Assembly: GCA_916613615.1 (NCBI GenBank)
Contig: OU744723.1
Location: 30,270,296 to 30,334,295, forward strand
Direction: 5' to 3'
Source: Steromphala cineraria
Lineage: Eukaryota > Mollusca > Gastropoda > Trochida > Trochidae
DNA length: 64,000 bases
Shown here: positions 46,701 through 55,136 of the stretch, in pieces
How positions within the stretch are numbered: position 1 is the first letter of the stretch
How the letters are laid out: the number at the start of each line of letters is the position of its first letter
Made by a program: the position numbers and the translations under genes
Notes under the pieces: generated by a model
What the model was told of the DNA's origin: nothing
Seen by the model: the letters and a program-made list of their open reading frames with translations, nothing else
Databases searched by the model: none

Positions 46701-49111
46701 CCAAGTTACCTTAAAATTGAACATGAAAGTCAATATTTTTTGCTGCAATGTGATTTTTATCATTCTCTTGAGTGAATTAATGATTTTTTAGTAAATAACC
46801 CCATTGCAAAAGTCAATCGTTAAAGCAGTATGAACCTGCAAAATCACAAAATTATCAAATATCGAATTTAAAGAAAACTGCACAAAGACATTAATTGGTC
46901 CTTGTCACAGATTATGGCTTATCTAAAGGAAGGAGAAGTGTTTAATCAACAAGTTCAACTCAAGAAATCTCAAATTTCCTTACAGATGTTTAGATTGTAG
47001 GCATTTTATCAATTTTTGATGAAAAAAGTACTGAAAATTCAATGTCTAGCTAGCTTCTTATCATGCATGATAAAAAGGGTTTTAGTGTATGAATGTCAAC
47101 TAGGGATCACCAATGTTATTTTTAATTCATTACATTCAAAGTTTTATGTGTAGTTTTCCCCCTATGACAATAGTTATATTTGGCCAAATTTCAGTAGTCT
47201 CACAGTTTTTGGCATATTTTCATTATTTTTGCACATTTGCGATTTTTAGTACAATTAAATAGTCAATAATAAATAAATTGTTATATCTGGAGTGGTCAAT
47301 ACATCAAAATAATCCAAATAGTCCAAGAGCACCCAAGTTCATTTTACAAAATAGGGGGGTGCTTAATTAAGTTCTTTGTGTATATATATCAAGTGGCCAA
47401 ACTATCAGCGTTCCGGACGCCATTTAAATTCTGGTTATACTGTTTAAACTTTTACAAAATAGTAAAAATAAACTTAATGTACTGACAGATTAACTACATA
47501 TTTACAAATTATTATTGTTAAAACTAATCAACAATGCTTATTAATGTTGGGACTAAGCTTTTCACAATCGTAGTGGGCCCGATGAATGGCTTAATTTCTA
47601 ATTGTTGTCCTTTTTGACTGAATGTGTGCTCTTCTTTATCGAGTTGTTGGTTGTAAATCAATGAAACTACTATCAAAAGTAACATGTTTCAACTGGATTG
47701 TGTAAAAGTCATAACATTTCAGTTGTTCAAGATTTAACAATTTGACAAAGAATAAAGTGTATCACTCTAAAAAATAAAAATATCATGAAATGAAGCCAAA
47801 CATCGAAGCTACAATCGTGGAATGAATTACTACGACAAAATGCTGACGTAACTGATAACTTTTATTACAAATTATTTATAAATATGCTCCTCTGCTATCA
47901 TTCAAGAACAGCAACCTGATATCATAAATAAAATGTAGGTAAAACATAGATAAAAAAGACCTACCCCTTCTATAGAATATAGTGAAGGAGTAAACGCAGC
48001 CAAATTGCCGATATCGACTCGTTTCAGAGTTGGGGTCGAAATCATCGTTTCATATTGGTGACATTCCATACAAAACACACGTACCTCTCAGTTATACATT
48101 TCTCTGCAAAACCTGGCTAAATAAGTGGAGGCTTTTTGTGCGGAGTAACGTTCACCCCAGAGGTTTTTGCGGTTGATTTGTGAATTTAAAGAGATATTAA
48201 AGTTATTTGAAGAGTGACATGTGGTGAAATTTAGCCAGGTTTTGCAGAGAAATTATAACTGAGAGGTACGTGTGATTTGTATGGAATGACATTCGAGATC
48301 AGCAAATGTTTTACCTACATTTTATTTACGATATCAGGTTCCTCTTAATCTTGTTAATGAATAAGCATAATACAGAACATTTGTTTTCTCGCAATGCTAA
48401 CATTTGAAGATGGCGAATGAAAGCCGATCGATTGATTCCTTTATAAGTACTAAACTACTGAATTGAATGGTGACAATAGAAAGGATCTGACTTTGATCAA
48501 TAACCAGACAACGACGCACATCAATGACAGTTTCAAGTTGATAAATATCAATGTTATTATGTAATTTTAGGGAGCACCTTTAGGATCCTTCACCATACAA
48601 ACTCGCGGAGCAACTATACTGTAGAATTAGTTCGCCACCCAAATACTTACCCTAATACAAACCCTAACACTAACCCTAAGTAAGTCCCTTACCCTAACAC
48701 GTACCCTAACCCTAAACCTGAAAGAAAACCTAAACCTGATCTGAAGAACAGTTTAGTAAAACAATATATTATGAATAAGGGTGGCGAACCAATTCTATAG
48801 GCTAGTTATTACCAAGAATTTATCACATGATTACCATGCATTGATTTGAGTTGGAGTTGCTTTACATTCATATATGCCATCAACGTTCGTTTACAAGTAA
48901 AAGAAGTATGTTTGTGAAGTGTGTGAAAATGACGGAGTGACTCTGTAGTTGAATTGATTGATATCTACCGGCAGTACCGGTACCGGTACTTTTGAGTGTG
49001 AACTTCTTACCATGTCGCAAAGAAATCTGCCACGACCAGTTTGGTTCCGGCACTTGTTAATTCTTGTTGGAAACGTGCTTCGTTTTCGATTGTTTTGAAA
49101 TTTGTCCCCAT
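21769..49111 (-). CDS. TXNL1: Thioredoxin-like protein 1, nine coding exons
   Basis: Complete gene; exons join in phase at 49011-49111, 46322-46418, 44398-44580, 40316-40438, 29361-29427, 25239-25332, 23568-23646, 22600-22704 and 21769-21798 (879 nt, 292 residues; human TXNL1 has 289). Residues 1-105 form a thioredoxin domain with the redox motif WCGPC at 34-38 (the W codon is split by intron 1) and the cis-Pro loop VMPTF. An acidic linker ([13 protein letters not shown]) leads to the PITH domain from about 125 ([36 protein letters not shown]) to the end, GKKGESH. TXNL1 is a cytosolic redox protein that docks on the 26S proteasome lid through PITH. Introns are 0.8-10.9 kb and full of transposons. 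No stop or frameshift, so it should be functional. Confidence 0.96.
21880..22265. repeat. F6 core-type repeat units in TXNL1 intron 8
   Basis: Diverged units with 'gagttatgctccggaaatga' and 'cacataccgactgtttcaca', related to the arrays at 26430-27416, 39440-39860 and 63370-63720. Non-coding. Confidence 0.5.
22600..22704 (-). CDS. TXNL1: TXNL1 exon 8
   Basis: 35 codons: [20 protein letters not shown] then [15 protein letters not shown]. Acceptor GCAG|ATC, donor CGA|GTACGT. The most conserved part of PITH. Confidence 0.95.
22727..22950. repeat. AT microsatellites flanking a foldback element
   Basis: The element has 64-base arms at 22751-22814 and 22830-22893 with one mismatch and a 15-base loop. 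(AT)n tracts lie at 22727-22751 and about 22932-22950. It sits 50 bases upstream of the exon 8 acceptor in TXNL1 intron 7. Confidence 0.75.
23568..23646 (-). CDS. TXNL1: TXNL1 exon 7
   Basis: Completes Gln and codes [26 protein letters not shown]. Acceptor GGCAG|A, donor TCC|GTGAG. Confidence 0.93.
25239..25332 (-). CDS. TXNL1: TXNL1 exon 6
   Basis: Codes (S)[20 protein letters not shown] and [10 protein letters not shown] plus two bases. Donor TCA|GTGAG. The acceptor GCTGCAG|GTAAC has a (CT)n microsatellite as its pyrimidine tract. Confidence 0.93.
25339..25508. repeat. (GA)n-based minisatellite beside TXNL1 exon 6
   Basis: Four to five units, each a (GA)n run followed by 'actacaatcacaacagtgg'. 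On the coding (minus) strand it is CT-rich and reaches to within ten bases of the exon 6 acceptor. Confidence 0.8.
26430..27416 (+). mobile_element. F6 tandem-core element nested in the MITE
   Basis: Starts near GTGATGTCCCCCG (26458) and ends with GCTTAGCGGGGGACAT. Inside are five to six units of about 150 bases with 'ggcaccactccaccactaga' and 'gagatatggcccggaaa'. The ends are fixed by comparison with the empty MITE copy B, where AAAT joins directly to ATAACTATTG. The tips GTCCCCCG/CGGGGGAC resemble those of F5. Confidence 0.65.
27574..28715 (-). mobile_element. F1 Helentron-like element nested in the MITE
   Basis: Read on the minus strand, the 3' hairpin GAGCCAATGGCTC and CCTGATGAGCT lie at 27578-27611, and a miniature F1 5' tip at about 27630. 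A 200-base segment at 27640-27850 is shared with 16039-16240. Seven core units follow at 27850-28680, with a decayed 5' tip near 28685-28712. Confidence 0.7.
29361..29427 (-). CDS. TXNL1: TXNL1 exon 5
   Basis: Codes [22 protein letters not shown] plus one base. Acceptor TTTCAG|CTG, donor AAA|GTGAG. Separated from exon 4 by the 10.9-kb intron that carries the Academ-like transposon. Confidence 0.94.
29940..30100. repeat. Degenerate F6 unit
   Basis: One weak unit with 'taaccattcataaaatcata' and 'cccccaaaataaactaagtt', comparable with 27170-27200. 30100-30828 shows no gene. Confidence 0.35.
30829..31172. mobile_element. TA-flanked MITE, copy 1 (344 bp)
   Basis: Ends are TACCGTATTCGTCCTATGAA and its near complement TTAATAGGACGAATACGGTA, so the TIR is 24 bases including the TA. 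It has internal 'aagcgccccct' repeats and a C-run. It matches copy 2 at 32806-33130 closely apart from a 17-base indel. The TA target fits a Tc1/mariner-type non-autonomous element. Confidence 0.85.
31173..32019. other. No gene recognised (TXNL1 intron 4)
   Basis: AT-rich; no motif, RNA or repeat I can name. The GAT at 32017-32019 is the left target duplication of the next element. Confidence 0.45.
32806..33130. mobile_element. TA-flanked MITE, copy 2 (325 bp)
   Basis: Same ends as copy 1 (TACCGTATTCGTCCTATTAA and its complement). It lacks the 17 bases at the 'gatcg' junction that copy 1 has. It sits inside the Academ-like element, 49 bases upstream of its coding start, so it inserted later. 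Confidence 0.85.
33180..37533 (+). pseudogene. Academ-like transposase with FEN1/XPG-like nuclease core
   Basis: About 1450 codons broken by stops at 34383, 34770, 35620, 37003 and 37507 and by a frameshift with probable small deletion near 35060-35090; otherwise colinear. Order: two Zn-finger-like units ([14 protein letters not shown]...[16 protein letters not shown]...YHNVC); a conserved body ([62 protein letters not shown]); then a nuclease fold with IFDG (D at 36322), VWDTY (D at 36451), EEADT (36715-36729), VDTD (36793-36804) and TGSDT (36976-36990), matching FEN1/XPG acidic positions. The C-terminus is a CXC-type cysteine cluster ([15 protein letters not shown]...CNCKGNC). Multicopy relatives occur in cnidarians, sponges and molluscs. 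Not functional as it stands. Confidence 0.8.
37979..39090 (-). pseudogene. LTR-retroelement gag-protease relic
   Basis: The minus strand reads, with stops and shifts: an N-terminal gag segment around 39010-39090 ([19 protein letters not shown] then a stop), a gag segment at 38692-38934 ([34 protein letters not shown]), then a protease-like end near 38540-38400 ([29 protein letters not shown]). The open frame 37979-38467 continues from there. These motifs occur in gag-pol polyproteins of invertebrate LTR elements. No LTRs, RT or integrase are found. A dead fragment in TXNL1 intron 4. Confidence 0.6.
39440..39870 (+). repeat. F6 core repeats, diverged
   Basis: Two to three units with 'gcaaaaagacaccactacac' and 'accaagtttcattaaaaata', ending in a version of the F6 3' end (CCGAAAACATTATGTCTCCT). 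Non-coding. Confidence 0.55.
40316..40438 (-). CDS. TXNL1: TXNL1 exon 4 (PITH start)
   Basis: 41 codons, phase 0: [20 protein letters not shown] through ESDVDEQ. Acceptor GCAG|ATG, donor [23 protein letters not shown] is nearly identical across animals. Confidence 0.95.
40717..41660. repeat. Possible MITE with short inverted ends
   Basis: ATTCTAACATGAC at 40717-40729 is complemented at 41547-41559, and next to it GATAAATCCATTCTG at about 41562 pairs with CAGAATGGATTTATC at 41642-41656. Two overlapping open frames on the minus strand between them (100 and 119 codons) show no motif. Boundaries are uncertain. Confidence 0.4.
41661..42186. other. No gene recognised (TXNL1 intron 3)
   Basis: AT-rich sequence without identifiable repeat or coding signal. 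Confidence 0.4.
42741..43954 (+). mobile_element. F3 element, 5' part, AGGTCA-rich core
   Basis: 5' end ACTAGATTAGCGTTTGCGGG with hairpin TTTGCGG/CCGCAAA, then AGAGCAGCCCCGGAAC. About three core periods near 430 bases follow, each with 'gtgaccttgacctttgacct' (around 42850, 43130, 43265, 43565, 43855). The GC-rich stretch and 3' hairpin are missing. Confidence 0.7.
43975..44149. mobile_element. Small MITE ('GGACTGGTAACTTT' family)
   Basis: Ends GCAGTGTTTAAAGTA and TATACACTGC are roughly inverted. It contains a tandem pair of TTTTTGGTCAGGACTGGTAA. It interrupts the F1 3' region, whose undisrupted form is at 3510-3530. Related to 17790-17960. Confidence 0.55.
44398..44580 (-). CDS. TXNL1: TXNL1 exon 3
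   Basis: 61 codons, phase 0 at both ends: [20 protein letters not shown] through the acidic linker to LVKGH. Acceptor CTGCAG|GAG, donor CAC|GTCAGT. It is strikingly GC-rich compared with the AT-rich introns and other exons. Confidence 0.94.
44620..46310. other. TXNL1 intron 2; no gene recognised
   Basis: AT-rich. A 74-codon frame at 45974-46198 on the minus strand (ILRILFL end, [12 protein letters not shown]) faintly resembles a LINE C-terminus but is too weak to call. Confidence 0.4.
46322..46418 (-). CDS. TXNL1: TXNL1 exon 2 (active site)
   Basis: Completes Trp34 and codes [20 protein letters not shown] through VDQCE. Acceptor CAG|G, donor GAG|GTAGG. Holds both redox cysteines (35 and 38). 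Confidence 0.95.
46496..47380. mobile_element. 885-bp MITE, copy B (uninterrupted)
   Basis: Perfect terminal inverted repeats of at least 20 bases (CACAAAGAACTTAATTAAGC / complement) are set in TATATA sequence on both sides. No coding capacity. It provides the empty-site reference for copy A at 26231-29316. Located in TXNL1 intron 1. Confidence 0.85.
47914..48339. repeat. Foldback MITE
   Basis: ACCTGATATCATAAATAAAA at 47914 pairs with the end at 48339, and inner arms near 48065-48123 and 48229-48290 pair well (GTACCTCTCAGTTATA, CTCTGCAAAACCTGGCTAAA). Arms are long but unequal. Located in TXNL1 intron 1. Confidence 0.7.
48640..48730. repeat. Interstitial telomere-like repeats
   Basis: Degenerate CCCTAA/ACCCTAAC units ('accctaacactaaccctaag', 'taccctaaccctaaacctga'), about nine copies with variants. 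The animal telomere unit is TTAGGG. Confidence 0.7.
49011..49111 (-). CDS. TXNL1: TXNL1 exon 1 (start codon)
   Basis: Codes [20 protein letters not shown] through VVADFFAT plus the first two bases of Trp34. Donor ATG|GTAAG. It is the only ATG upstream of the thioredoxin fold in frame, and length matches the family. Confidence 0.95.
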
Positions 49112-49260
49112 TATAATTTAAACCAACAACGAAAAAACAAGAAAAATGACTAAGCTGAAAACAAACGTGAAGTTATAAAGGGAGATAACTGTGAACGTCT
49201 TCCGGTAAGGTAACTCTAATTTTAAGGCTGTGCTTGATTCATTTAAGCAGCGTACCCATC
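49112..49260 (-). promoter_or_regulatory. TXNL1: Presumed TXNL1 5' UTR and promoter
   Basis: About 90 bases upstream of the start codon, the minus strand has ACCGGAAGACG (ETS-type GGAA core) and TTATCTCCCTTTATAA. There is no TATA box at a clear position. The start site cannot be set from sequence. Confidence 0.4.
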
Positions 49261-49879
49261 GATCAACTCACGATCAAATGTGACTTTTAAACAAGTGTAT
49301 CTGCAAACATGCAGAAGCAGCCAATACATTCCTGAGTAGCTCCAAAAATCAATGAGTGTAATACGTACGTCTATATAGAGAATAGATTCTTAGAAGCTTA
49401 GATCCTGTCTGTGCTTGATTAGTATCCTGACCAAGCATCCGGCTTACTATGCCGTAAGTGACAAAACGGCGATCCAAGTTATTGACGCAATTAACCCGAT
49501 TAATTGAACAAATTTAAGACACGAAAGAAAATTCAAACGGTTATTTTCTTGGATTCGCTACTTAAGTTGTTTAAGTAAAACATCTTTCATATTTATATCA
49601 AACAATGTATGCAAACTAATTTCTAATCGTGAAAAATAAATGGATTACCCTTCTCAACTTTGGGAAACTTTAAAGATGGACTGAAATGCTATATGGCAAC
49701 TTTCGGGATTCATGAAATAGTGATAACAATTTCACATGAACTCAACTTTAAATTTCTGAAATCGACCTAGAAACGGCTTGATTACGACTGTATAAATAAC
49801 ACAGCCTAATTAGGCCGGCGAACAGAATAAAACGCACTGAAGCGTGACTGACTCGTGACGTGTTAGTAGGTGATGTGAT

Positions 49880-50902
49880 ACCCCGTTGTGTGCCCTCGTT
49901 ATGTTCCCAGTGTCGTTAGCAGATGGACTCTTAATATCAGAAAGTCTTGGTACAATACAGTTTACTCAATGATACAGTCTTGGCAATTACCTATAAATGA
50001 TATTTGTCTTCTCTCTCAGAGTGATTTTACATCCGCTAAGAATTATTTAATTAACAAGGATAAGGAAGATTGGTTACTTCAACTATGGAATGATAATGGT
50101 CAGTGTAATGCCAATAAGTTGCGGACTTACCGCTTATTTAAACATTCACTAAGTACTGAATCGTATATTTCAGCTTTCTACACACAGTAAATTACGATGT
50201 GGCACTCTTCCCTTAGAAATAGAATTAGGTAGGTTTTCTCGGCTTAAAGTTCCCCTTGATCAAAGATTATGTAAATTTTGTAACAGTAATAGTATAGGGG
50301 ATGATATTCACTTTCTCACTGATTGTAGTTTTTACTCAGACTTGAGGTATGAACTTTGGAAATCTGTTTCTTCTGCTGATCCTTCTTTTTTACACCTTAA
50401 TCCGACTGACCAGGCTGTAGAAGAAGAAGAAGAAGAAGATTTATTTCTGTCTCACTCGTAGGTTACATAAAAGTGTAAAATACAGATAGTTTGTATATCT
50501 TTTATCTAACAGTACGTTATGTAAGCCACTTGCTGCCCTAACATATCTTATGTACAGACGGAGGCTGCGCCTCATTTAACCATCAACAGTTTTACTCCAT
50601 CCTTAATATTTCATGTTTTATATTATTATCTATATTTTAATATATAATGATTGATATTGAAAGTACTATGGTGTCTCATAGGCCTTGTATGCCGGGTGCT
50701 ACCTTTTAATCTGTAAGGTTTTTTTATCATGTGATATATTGTTTTATCCTGCAATATGTGAAATATGTACTTGTAAGCACGTGACACCGAAATAAAATAC
50801 TTTTCTTCTTCTTCTTCTTCTTCTTCTTCTTCTTCTTCTTCTTCTTCTTCTTCTTCTTCTTCTTCTTCTTCTTCTTCTTCTTCTTCTTCTTCTTCTTCTT
50901 CT
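49880..50902 (+). pseudogene. LINE 3' end with (TTC)n tail
   Basis: The frame 49888-50190 (KSWYNTVYSMI, DWLLQLWND, KLRTYRLFKHSL) continues after a one-base shift as KLRCGTLPLEIELGRF and a zinc-knuckle-like CKFCNSNSIGDDIHFLTDC, the C-terminal end of many invertebrate LINE reverse transcriptases. A 3' UTR follows, with ACACCGAAATAAAATAC and then the simple-repeat tail. 5'-truncated and frameshifted. Confidence 0.75.
50802..50902. repeat. (TTC)n microsatellite, about 33 units
   Basis: An uninterrupted TTC run forming the LINE tail. Open frames on the minus strand here (runs of Glu or Lys) are translations of the repeat. Confidence 0.95.
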
Positions 50903-52240
50903 GTAAAACAACACAAGCTAACAATACAGCTCGATGTTTAACCGTCGATTAAACACCCTAAACAACATCCAAACATCTCAAACCTTCAATAAATCGGTAG
51001 TTTATTTATTCAACTGGCAATGTGTATTGATGAAAATGTAAGACCCTGATTAAAAACGAAGTTGTGCGCATAATGCTACAGCATGTAGATGGTCTCGCTT
51101 TGCGCAATGTTGTCATAAGACTGCACGTGAGAACCCGGAAGTATTTTCGTCATAAACAATTGCTCACGTGTGAACCGTTATATCTTCGTGCACAGTTGTT
51201 TGTTGTTATTGAATATTACTTTAGTAGCACAGCAGAAAGGATGTTATTATACAATACTATTTTTTATACATTTAAACCAATTTAAAAAAAAATGCCTTTG
51301 ACTTCATTTTGTAACAGGATAAAAAATATACGTTATTTCATTTAGTGATGGATAAGTTACAATTCTCAATGAAAGGCATGTATTGGATGATGACTGATGT
51401 CTTGTTAAAACATTATTTTAATAGGGCATTTCACTGACAATCTTAATGTTTTCACTCTTGTACATAGAAGAGATATTTTTCACAACAATACCCGATACAT
51501 GGGCCAACAGAATGAAGATTTATTAAATGAATCTTATTCAAAATAATTATCAGATAGAGCAAAAAAAGTATTTCTAATTTCAACAGGTTATAATTTACCA
51601 ATCGGAGAAAAAAGGGACGTTAAGGAATACAATTGCTATTTGATGTTACCTAATTAGCTGATGTCATAAAATAGCCAGGTGTTGATGATTGTGCATTATA
51701 TAATCTACCTGCTATAGTCATCATTTGTTAGCTTTTAATTAGGAAACAGACAGGAAATACGATAGACAGTAAAGTAATTGTGTAATAAGTGAGTATCTGA
51801 TCTAAAGAAAGTAAATAACACCTGCAGACCAATGTCATTGTGTATTCAACCTTTTTACACAACGTTCAAATCTGAATGTGAGCATTGTAAATTCGGATTA
51901 TTACCATAAATCAGCCACAAACTTTGTGCTATGTTTTATATTTTACTAATCTTTGTTTCTCTGCATGCCAAACTGTTCATTCAGTGAAAATGCGAGCTCG
52001 AAACAGAAAATCGGTGTAGTGATCGGAACATGTGAGTTCGATGTAGATTGCCACATTGCTCTGTTTGACCTAACACAGCGGGTCAATTTGGCGTGAAACG
52101 ATCAATGTGATGGGAATTTGTCTACGGAAACTTCATTAGGAGATATTCTAGGACAGTTGACAGCAACACAATGATATGACATACTGTTAATCGCTTGGAA
52201 AACGCAGAACTACGGATTTCGCCTATCATTTTCCATTTTA
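50903..52240. other. No gene recognised
   Basis: AT-rich sequence, no clear repeat or coding signal. Confidence 0.4.
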
Positions 52241-52249
52241 GCAGACGAA

Positions 52250-52424
52250 CGCTTCACCTACTGCCACGTCACTTCCGGTATTCCCTTCCCGTGGCCTCTC
52301 AGCCTTGTTTTGGTTTGTCGCTGGACGGCGACAAGCAGACGCCTTGTTACGCAATGTTTACTTAGCTGTAGCTTCATTGAGAAACTGCACTGTCGTGTAC
52401 CCGATAAGGAGGGGACTTTTCAAA
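52250..52424 (+). promoter_or_regulatory. Promoter-like sequence upstream of candidate exon
   Basis: GCCACGTCACTTCCGG at about 52261-52276 combines a CRE/E-box-like core with an ETS site, typical of TATA-less housekeeping promoters. It lies outside the duplicated arm, so the right-arm copy lacks it. Confidence 0.35.
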
Positions 52425-54160
52425 ATGGTGGACGTGACAGGTCAACAGAGGTAGGTGTCTGCTTTCAGTGCTCCCTTCTCCTAATCGACGAGGTTTAGAT
52501 GGTCACCTTTAACTGTGGTAATCAGGAATAGAATTTCGAATACATTCCTTACGAGTTTTGGTTAACAAACTGCAAGAAATTTGCGTATTTTAGATGTCAA
52601 GTTGATGTTTATCTCACTTTCATTTTCGAAGCGGAGAGGAGTCTTTTAAATGCCTTTTTTCATGCCCTTAACGACCTTGAATATCATACATATTGTCGCG
52701 CATATCAGTGTTTGGTTATAATAAAGATTTCTGTGCAACTTGAACTTATTTGGTTCAGAAACTACGAAGTTATTGACAAAATAACAAATCAACATGGCAG
52801 CGGAGTGGACTCGCCGAATAATCGGCGGAGCGGACCCAGGAGGTCGGATAGGGAGAGGACATTTTTGGATATGGAGGGGACACATTTGGATATGGAGTGG
52901 ACATCACTTTCAAATTGTACTGTAGTTGAGACATTTTGGTACTTTGTCAGCGCAGGATCTTTTCAAATTATTTGATGCTATCATTTTACCTATTCTGTGT
53001 TATGGGTCAGAAGTTTGGGGATTATCATATTGTAAGATTATTGAAAGCCTTCAGATTAAAATTTGTAGGCGGTTTCTTAGGGTTGGCAGAAATGTAAGTA
53101 GTAGTATGGTTTTAGGTGAATGTGGTAGGCTTCCATTACAGTTTAACTATATGTCTAAAGCTATCAAGTATTGGTGTAGGTTAATCCAGTTAGGTTCACA
53201 CAGATTACCCTTCAAGAGTTATAGCATGATGAAATCTCTTGATGATTCAGAGAGGATTACCTGGGCTACACATGTAAAAAATATATTATTTAGATTCGGT
53301 TATGGGTTTGTATGGGTTTCACAGGATGTTGGAGATAGTAAGGTATTCATGGAACATTTTAAACTAAGACTTTCTGATAATCTTAAACAATCATGGTCTA
53401 CTTCTATACAAAACTTCTCAGATTCTTTTTTGCTTATAAGGGTTTTAAGTCACTACTTAATGTTGAAGGCTATCTTTCTATGTCATTTTCTCCATTTTTG
53501 AAATCTCTATTAGCAAAGTTTAGGTGCAGCAATTTTGGTCTAGGTATAGAGGTAGGAAGGTATAATAATACACAAATGCCTGATAGACTATGCAAGTACT
53601 GTAAAGTAAATAACATTAATTGTATAGAAAATGAAATGCATATTCTTTTTTTATTGTAAATTATATAAGGATGCCAGAACTAAGTTTATTACCCCATTAT
53701 TGTCAAATATTATCAATTTACACACTTTTGTGAATATTATTAATAGCAATAACCATGAAACTATCAAAAATGTCTGTAATTTCTTGCACCAAGTACATGA
53801 AATTAGAAAAAACAATGAAATCATAAATATGTAATATCAAATTGCGCATCAAACAAATTGTACAAATTTACTGTATTATGGGCCGTTGGCCTTAAAATAT
53901 TGAATAAATATGTCTGTCTGTCTGTCTGTCTGTAGTTGAGACAATACCCATGGTAATACACAAACTCCTAGTTTCATAAGAACTATCATCAACCTTTTCA
54001 TCTACAAATGATTGAAATAGAGGTTTCTCTTTTCTTTTGCAGAACTTACCCGGAGAACGTTTCCGTTGCTGCCGTTGTCACACATAATAGATCACTGCAT
54101 TCGTTACCACCCATTACAAACATTGAAATTGGAAATATAATGTTTAGAGCCGTCAAGTGA
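52425..54160 (+). CDS. Candidate two-exon small gene, left palindrome arm
   Basis: Not recognised. Exon 1 (52425-52450) reads MVDVTGQQ plus AG, followed by GTAGGT. Exon 2 (54043-54160) follows TTTTGCAG and reads on in phase, TYPENVSVAAVVTHNRSLHS, to TGA at 54158 (47 residues in all). In favour: exact donor and acceptor, phase agreement, a promoter-like upstream region, and the same pair in the other arm. Against: short, no homology, and the shared sequence ends inside exon 2, so the C-termini differ. The 996-bp LINE insert lies in the intron. It could be the truncated 5' end of a larger gene. Confidence 0.35.
52934..53929 (+). pseudogene. 5'-truncated LINE inserted in the left palindrome arm
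   Basis: Encodes the C-terminal end of a LINE reverse transcriptase in three frames: LFDAIILPILCYGSEVWG, then ECGRLPLQFNYMSKAIKYW, then FRCSNFGLGIEVGRY and CKYCKVNNINCIENEMHILF. Frameshifts lie near 53410 and 53640. It ends in GAATAAATA and a (TGTC)n tail. A 14-base target duplication, CTGTAGTTGAGACA, is at 52920-52933 and 53930-53943. The right arm keeps the empty site. Confidence 0.88.
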
Positions 54161-54378
54161 AAAATGGACACTTAACAAAAAAGACTATCAAATAGTTCCT
54201 TATGATATATTAGGCATCGACGAGATTTTCAATGTTGATGATAAGTCACTTGTTTGTGCATCACCAAGTCCGAAGATGCATAAAGGAATCTGTGCTCAAT
54301 CTCTTAGACCCGGAATGCCCTTTTGCTAAAACAATTGAAATGTTCAACGTCGCCATCAGCAAAAGGGCTTTCTGCGGC

Positions 54379-55136
54379 TTATGAGAGATTGAGAACAGAT
54401 TCCTTTATTGCATCTATATAATATTTGTTTCGGCTGTTTTGCATTGATTTGACAACGGCAGCAACGGAAACGTTCTCTAGGTAAGTTCTGCAAAAGAAAA
54501 GAGAAACCTCTATTTCAATCATTGGTTTATGAAAAGGTTGATGATAATGCTTATGAAACTAGATTACGTCTTCTGTGGGGTTCTTTTGGCTAACTTTACA
54601 AAGGAGTTTGTGTATTACCATGGGTATTGTCTCAACTACAGTACAATTTGAAAGTGATGTCCACTCCATATCCAAATGTGTCCCCTCCATATCCAAAAAT
54701 GTCCTCTCCCTATCCGACCTCCTGGGTCCCCTCCGCCGATTATTCGGCGAGTCCACTCCGCTGCCATGTTGATTTGTTATTTTGTCAATAACTTCGTAGT
54801 TTCTGAACCAAATCAGTTCAAGTTGCACAGAAATCTTTATTATAACCAAACACTGATATGCGCGACAATATGTATGATATTCAAGGTCGTTAAGGGCATG
54901 AAAAAAGGCATTTAAAAGTCTCCTCTCCGCTTCGAAAATGAAAGTGAGATAAACATCAACTTGACATCTAAAATACGCAAATTTCTTGCAGTGTGTTAAC
55001 CAAAACTCGTAAGGAATGTATTCGAAATTCTATTCCTGATTACCACAGTTAAAGGTGACCATCTAAACCTCGTCGATTAGGAGAAGGGAGCACTGACATC
55101 AGACACCTACCTCTGTTGACCTGTCACGTCCACCAT
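54379..55136 (-). CDS. Mirror copy of the candidate two-exon gene, right arm
   Basis: Exon 1 (55111-55136) reads MVDVTGQQ plus AG before GTAGGT. Exon 2 (54487 down to 54379) follows TTTTGCAG and reads TYLENVSVAAVVKSMQNSRN to TAA (45 residues). It is convergent with the left copy. One Pro/Leu difference before the two diverge. Same caveats as the left copy; this one has no promoter-like upstream sequence. Confidence 0.3.

Noticed and set aside
50626..50924. Open frames coding long Glu or Lys runs
   Set aside because: Translations of the (TTC)n microsatellite.
52646..54915. ORFs of 79-96 codons conserved between both palindrome arms
   Set aside because: Conservation between arms follows from recent duplication; these frames lack start context or splice support, unlike the two-exon model.
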